Source: Cyanobacteria bacterium SZAS-4
GTDB lineage: Bacteria > Cyanobacteriota > Vampirovibrionia > Obscuribacterales > Obscuribacteraceae
Direction: 5' to 3'
NCBI GenBank assembly: GCA_018266255.1
Contig: JAFEAT010000007.1
Span: 1 to 64,000, forward strand
DNA: 64,000 bases
Notes under the pieces: generated by a model
Database searches by the model: none
What the model was told of the DNA's origin: nothing
The model's input: the letters and a program-made list of their open reading frames with translations, nothing else
Position numbers and translations under genes: made by a program
Part shown: one piece after another, positions 60,089 through 64,000 of the stretch
Layout: each line of letters opens with the position of its first letter
Position numbering within the stretch: the stretch's first letter is position 1

Positions 60089-62328
60089 ACAACCTCTTCA
60101 GATTCTGCCAACTTCTGCAGAGTTAGCAACTCACTATCCGAGGGGGAACCGGACGTGATATTGATTAGTTTCCCACAGCAGCGCTCGATTTGTTGCACGA
60201 TCGTCTCATCTAGGACGTAGATATCGTACACAAGTTTATCGATTGCCAACTCTATGCGCCTTTGCATATCTCGGTCGGAAGCCACTTCCATCTTTCTATA
60301 GAGTTGAGTCAGTGAGGCTATGTCATTTTCAATCGACGCGTTGGGTTTTGGAAGAGGCATTGACTCGAGTGTTTCAATATCGATTTGCGCCAGAGCGCGA
60401 CCCTGCTCTCTCGTCTTTAATCTATACAGGTAGAGCCAAAAACGAGAGTTCAGCAATCCGTCGATAAAATGTAGACTAAGAGTCGAGCCCGCGCGGTTGC
60501 TCAAGCTGTGCACGTTGTTCAGGTGATAGAGCCCGTCGCTATCAAACGCAGCAATCAAGCAATCACCAGTTTGCCGAATCAGGATTTTTGGATTTTCGAT
60601 GACGTTGGCATCGAAGCCACCTTTGTATAAAAGCGCTGCATCGATATTTAGCCAATCGTTTTTCCACGTCACCACATGCGGTAGCACTGAAGCTCCAGAC
60701 GTAATACCGCGACGCCATCGCTCTCCGTGCTGGCGGTCAGAGACAATCGAACTTTGCCCGTTTAGTGCTCGAATTCCTGTTCGCCCCTGGAACTGTGTGG
60801 AAAGCGGTTCGAGTTGGTCGATTAATTCGCACAGCTGTTGGTCGATGCGATTGAAAACCAAACGAAAACGATGTTGATCTTTTGCCACGAGCAAGGACTT
60901 CGGAAGAGTATAAGAGAGCGACTCCGGCTCAATATGTGAATAGAGGTCGACTTGATAATCCGAATCAACACTCGACTCGGAGGATCGCTCGTAGCTCGCC
61001 ACGCACCATCGCCCTACCACCGCACCAGGCACGGTATCAGCCGGCAGTTCAGCAAATGACCGCAACTTGGATTTGCGAAGAAGTAACTGTCGCAACTTTC
61101 TGTAGTATCCACCAGTGAGAAAACCATCAGGAATGAGAAGACTAGCAACGCCACCTGGAGCGGTGTAGCGCAAAGCTATGTCTTGAAAAATGGAATGAAT
61201 GCGGATTTTATATTCGGCTGAATCAGGATATTTGGTGCGGAAATATTTTGTGGCACTGCCTATTAATGTTGGTTGGTTTCTTGCGCCGAAACTTACGTAG
61301 GGTGGGTTTGTTATTACTATTTGGAATTGATGAGAATTGCCATCGAAAAGGTCCGGGGCTTCGTAGAGGGTGTCTGTGTTTTTTATGTTGGTTCTCAGTT
61401 TAGTAAGCACTTTTGTCATGGCTGACTTCATCTTCGCATCAGGCAGCTTGGTCCACGATTCTGCTAGCGCTATCAGAATCGCTACTCTGGTTAAAGATGC
61501 AGATCTTCCGTCTAGTTCGAAACCGAAAAGGCAGCTTGAAATCATCGTCATCAATTGATTTGGGCTGACTTCGGCACAGTGCTTTCTGATAAAACGAATT
61601 GCACCTAGCAAAAAATTTCCGGTGCCGCAAGATGGATCGAGAATCTTAGGAAAAAACGAACTTTCGCCGAGATCTGGCTTGTTTAGACCGTCTGCACACG
61701 CGGCTATCGCTGATTTAAGCGCAATAATGAACTTATCTTTCTCTACACCAAGCGCACGCTCGAAACAATAGTCCACTATATGAGCGGGCGTATAAAACTG
61801 CCCCACAAGACGTCGTTTGTCCTTCTCTTGTATATGAGTTGGTATATCAAAATCTCCATGCGCATCAAAGTGCAATGGAAATTTATGGATGTGCTCGTAC
61901 AGAGATCCAATCATTTCGACACTGGGAGAACAGCCATTCAAGAGGGTTTTCGAGCGATCTAAAACAGCTGCGAATACTTCGTCGGACAAATCGCTAGCAA
62001 ACGGATATGCGCCAGTTTCGCCTAGTACGACAGACAGACAGTTTGCAACTCTCTCTAAATCCGCACGAATAGCTTCACTGTATACAGACGAACCAGATGT
62101 GGTGACAAGCCACGAACATAATGCGCGAAATGCATATTCTTCTGATAGTTCGCAGACATGATCAGCATTGCGAATATCTTCTCGCAAGCTGTTTCGCGTA
62201 TTGCCGTAACAAAGTATTACGTCAGTCGAAATCAGTCTCAGTTGCCTGAAGATACTGGAAAGTTTCTTTTCGTGCGCTTTGCGGGCGGTTGAGTTATTCA
62301 CACTCACTATTTTCCCATGTAACCCCAT
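60076..62328 (-). CDS. Orphan N6-adenine DNA methyltransferase (Eco57I/TaqI-like)
   Basis: 750 residues. Class gamma-type amino-methyltransferase signs: GQFYTPAHIVDYC (about 176-188), motif I LDPSCGTGNFLLG (230-242), an acidic motif GFELDGRS and catalytic NPPY (341-344). The C-terminal half (about 480-740) resembles the target-recognition region of Eco57I-like enzymes. The N-terminal 150 residues are helical and I see no PD-ExK nuclease motif, so it probably methylates only. No restriction partner lies adjacent. The start is ATG 62328, without a clear ribosome site. It ends inside the start of the pseudo-caspase gene, suggesting cotranscription. Confidence 0.82.
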   Translation of the reverse strand: MGLHGKIVSVNNSTARKAHEKKLSSIFRQLRLISTDVILCYGNTRNSLREDIRNADHVCELSEEYAFRALCSWLVTTSGSSVYSEAIRADLERVANCLSVVLGETGAYPFASDLSDEVFAAVLDRSKTLLNGCSPSVEMIGSLYEHIHKFPLHFDAHGDFDIPTHIQEKDKRRLVGQFYTPAHIVDYCFERALGVEKDKFIIALKSAIAACADGLNKPDLGESSFFPKILDPSCGTGNFLLGAIRFIRKHCAEVSPNQLMTMISSCLFGFELDGRSASLTRVAILIALAESWTKLPDAKMKSAMTKVLTKLRTNIKNTDTLYEAPDLFDGNSHQFQIVITNPPYVSFGARNQPTLIGSATKYFRTKYPDSAEYKIRIHSIFQDIALRYTAPGGVASLLIPDGFLTGGYYRKLRQLLLRKSKLRSFAELPADTVPGAVVGRWCVASYERSSESSVDSDYQVDLYSHIEPESLSYTLPKSLLVAKDQHRFRLVFNRIDQQLCELIDQLEPLSTQFQGRTGIRALNGQSSIVSDRQHGERWRRGITSGASVLPHVVTWKNDWLNIDAALLYKGGFDANVIENPKILIRQTGDCLIAAFDSDGLYHLNNVHSLSNRAGSTLSLHFIDGLLNSRFWLYLYRLKTREQGRALAQIDIETLESMPLPKPNASIENDIASLTQLYRKMEVASDRDMQRRIELAIDKLVYDIYVLDETIVQQIERCCGKLINITSGSPSDSELLTLQKLAESEEVVCRS

Positions 62329-62446
62329 GGTAGCGGGTTCTTACAGCGCCTGCCAAATGAAGCGTCAACGCCAAACCATTGAAACATCAGCATTGAACGA
62401 ATCACAATCGAATTACAAGTTGGTGCCGCTAAGCTTGGGTATTAAA

Positions 62447-62478
62447 TTATCTACAGCTGTAGAAAAGCCTGTAGATAA
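62447..62478. promoter_or_regulatory. Inverted repeat in divergent methylase/rsmI region
   Basis: TTATCTACAG (62447-62456) and CTGTAGATAA (62469-62478) are perfect inverted copies. CTACAGCTGTAG (62451-62462) is a perfect 12-bp palindrome inside. Several CTGTAG half-sites suggest a protein-binding operator. Confidence 0.45.
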
Positions 62479-62587
62479 CATATGTAAGTCGTCTCGGACT
62501 TCTAAATCCATTTGCTAGCTTAAACGGTGAAATCGTATATATTTGGTAGTTTGAAAGGCAGTCATGATGATGACAACCGGAGCTTAG

Positions 62588-63439
62588 ATGTCAGGTAACC
62601 TGTTCATTGTTGCCACTCCAATTGGCAACCTCGACGACTTAACAATAAGAGTTAGCAAAGTAATCGAACAATCCAAGTTTGTTCTTGCTGAAGACACGCG
62701 CGTAACGATCAAAATACTCAATCATCTCGGTTTGAAAAAACAGATGATTAGCTGTCACGAACACAATGAAGCAGACAGGCTCCAGGCACTCGCACAGGCA
62801 GCCGCAGAAGGAGAGTCTGTAGCGCTCATATCAGATGCTGGTACGCCTCTAATTTCAGACCCCGGATATCAGATTGTGCGAGAAGCGATCGCACTCGGCA
62901 TGAAAGTGATACCAATTCCTGGTCCAAGCGCATTTCTGCTGGCACTCGTTGGAAGCGGCTTACCATGCGATAAATTCGTCTTCGAAGGATTTCTGCCCGA
63001 TAAAACATCTGCGCAAAAAAGCCGTCTGGAAGAACTGCGATCAGAGTCTCGAACACTCGTCTTTTACATCTCGCCGCATAAATTGATCAAGAATTTGACA
63101 GTGCTTTTCGAAGTCTTCGGAGATCGCGAGATCTGCTTGGCCAGAGAGTTGACGAAGATGCACGAAGAATTTTTGCGCGGAAAAATTTCAACCATGATCG
63201 AAAAATATTCACACGAAGAGATTCGCGGAGAGTTCGTACTCGTGGTTGCAGGAATGTCTGCAGATTACGAATCAGCATCAGTGACAGAAGAAGAAGTGAG
63301 AACCGCTATCAGAGCCGAGTTCAAGTCGGATAGATCCGTCAAAGATATTTCAGCGCTGCTGTCCGAGCAATTTCATTGGAAGAAATCTGACGTCTATAGA
63401 TTGGCGCTGGACGAACAAAAATCAGCTAGAAGTGAATAA
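62588..63439 (+). CDS. rsmI: 16S rRNA (cytidine(1402)-2'-O)-methyltransferase
   Basis: 283 residues. Methylates C1402 in the 30S decoding centre with SAM. Seen: FIVATPIGNLDDLTIRVSKV, LAEDTRVTIKILNHLG, VALISDAGTPLISDPGYQIV and VIPIPGPSAFLLAL, the full tetrapyrrole-methylase-type core. Length and motifs are normal for the family. GGAG lies five bases before the ATG. A divergent region with an inverted repeat separates it from the DNA methylase. It converges with the TPR/TonB-C gene, overlapping by 14 bases. Confidence 0.95.
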   Translation: MSGNLFIVATPIGNLDDLTIRVSKVIEQSKFVLAEDTRVTIKILNHLGLKKQMISCHEHNEADRLQALAQAAAEGESVALISDAGTPLISDPGYQIVREAIALGMKVIPIPGPSAFLLALVGSGLPCDKFVFEGFLPDKTSAQKSRLEELRSESRTLVFYISPHKLIKNLTVLFEVFGDREICLARELTKMHEEFLRGKISTMIEKYSHEEIRGEFVLVVAGMSADYESASVTEEEVRTAIRAEFKSDRSVKDISALLSEQFHWKKSDVYRLALDEQKSARSE

Positions 63440-64000
63440 AACGCATCAGGTTGAGACCAGTATTCAGTCCGGTGTTGGCGACGCTGCCCCAGTTGATACC
63501 AGCCTTCGGTGTCGGAGCTTGCTGGGCAGCTTGAGCTTGAGCACTAGCGGGAGCCCCATCTGGAGGCATGCCAGAGGCATCAAGAACAGGCGGGTCGAGA
63601 ACAACGAATACGTCGAAATCTGGAGGCGAACCGGCTGGTGGCTGATTGAAAGGTGCCGCAGCATTCGCGGCAGCGATTGCGGCATTATCCGCGGTGGCAA
63701 CTCCGGGGTTGTTCACTCTTACTTCAGTAATCTGTCCGTTGCGATGCATTTTGAACAGTACGACGATCGGAGGATAAGAGCCCATCGGCGCCTGGAAGTG
63801 CTGACGCACGCGTGACTGTAAATCAGTGATATATGGTGTATAGTCGATGTTTGGTGTCCACTCGTCAAACGCCGAAACGGGGTCTGGAATTGCCGCCAAT
63901 TTCGCCATCAATTCATCGGCTTCACGATACTGCTTCAAATTGCGATAAGCAGATGCTTGCAGTGTATAAGCCTCTTTCAGCTTAGGTTTCAGTTCAACAG
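63426..64000 (-). CDS. TPR protein with TonB/TolA-type C-terminal domain, 5' end beyond window
   Basis: The frame is open to the right edge, so only the last 191 residues are seen. The first part continues a TPR-like helix pair (LKEAYTLQASAYRNLKQYRE, then ADELMAKLAAIPDP). Then comes a TonB-family C-terminal domain (PYITDLQSRVRQHFQAPMG, VVLFKMHRNGQITEVRVN, ATADNAAIAAANAAAPF). After this a Pro/Ala/Gln-rich tail ends in NTGLNLMRFIHF. The plan resembles the tail of the protein at 58739. It is probably an envelope protein. Family membership of the C-domain is confident, function is not. Confidence 0.72.
   Translation of the reverse strand, partial: VELKPKLKEAYTLQASAYRNLKQYREADELMAKLAAIPDPVSAFDEWTPNIDYTPYITDLQSRVRQHFQAPMGSYPPIVVLFKMHRNGQITEVRVNNPGVATADNAAIAAANAAAPFNQPPAGSPPDFDVFVVLDPPVLDASGMPPDGAPASAQAQAAQQAPTPKAGINWGSVANTGLNTGLNLMRFIHF

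Noticed and set aside
58739..62328. A defence system made of the methylase and a caspase effector
   Set aside because: The caspase-fold protein lacks both catalytic residues and has a signal peptide, so it cannot act as a cytoplasmic suicide protease. Only the gene overlap remains as support.

Overview
The window is a chromosomal segment of a Gram-negative-type bacterium with moderate GC content. No rRNA, phage, transposon or CRISPR array was found. I infer a deep-branching, cyanobacteria-related heterotroph of the Melainabacteria/Vampirovibrionia type, close to the Obscuribacterales. The grounds are the many secreted TPR proteins, TonB/TolA C-terminal-domain proteins, Ser/Thr kinases with TM segments, a small CGKC zinc-like protein, and several lineage-specific paralogous families. 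This rests on gene style only; no marker gene was compared, so the assignment is tentative.

Layout. 1-3.8 kb: the end of nuoN, a YfhO-type giant membrane protein and tRNA-Arg(CCU). 3.8-34 kb: accessory genes, mostly small secreted or membrane proteins of unknown function. Recognisable members are a lone M17 aminopeptidase N-domain, a YtcJ-type amidohydrolase, a two-domain peptidoglycan hydrolase, a soluble HExxH metallopeptidase, a thioredoxin-fold protein interrupted by an in-frame TGA (candidate selenoprotein), a 15-TPR protein, an XRE regulator, DUF302 and TIGR03067-like proteins, a rhomboid protease, a DMP19-like protein, a VOC protein, an MFS exporter and a GT87 glycosyltransferase. 34-45.7 kb: an OPT transporter, a usp-mgtA magnesium ATPase operon, a divergent second usp with a coupled mini-gene, a TPR-matrixin protease, an acyl-CoA/AMP ligase and an MGAT-like acyltransferase. 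45.7-50.7 kb: two Ser/Thr kinases flanking ssb and a highly structured non-coding stretch. 51-57.6 kb: a conserved cell-wall cluster on the minus strand (rpsT, murC, murB, alpha/beta hydrolase, murF with a membrane domain, ddl). 57.8-64 kb: a small two-gene operon, a caspase-fold protein with lost catalytic residues fused to a TonB C-terminal domain, an orphan N6-adenine methyltransferase, rsmI, and a TPR/TonB-C protein running off the window.

How the genes work together. The mur cluster supplies UDP-MurNAc-pentapeptide: MurB makes UDP-MurNAc, MurC adds L-Ala, Ddl makes D-Ala-D-Ala and MurF adds it. The secreted amidase/lysozyme-like protein would act on the finished wall. The usp-mgtA pair points to stress-linked Mg2+ uptake. 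The AMP ligase and the acyltransferase lie head to head and may both serve lipid acylation.

Most interesting points: (1) the in-frame TGA directly after a Cys-Thr pair in a thioredoxin fold, followed by a bSECIS-like hairpin; (2) a secreted pseudo-caspase fused to TonB-C, overlapping an orphan DNA methylase; (3) a membrane-anchored MurF; (4) a structured RNA-like region with a terminator downstream of ssb; (5) apparent single-base frameshifts in homopolymers, at about 3906 and 17842, which may be assembly errors or real decay.
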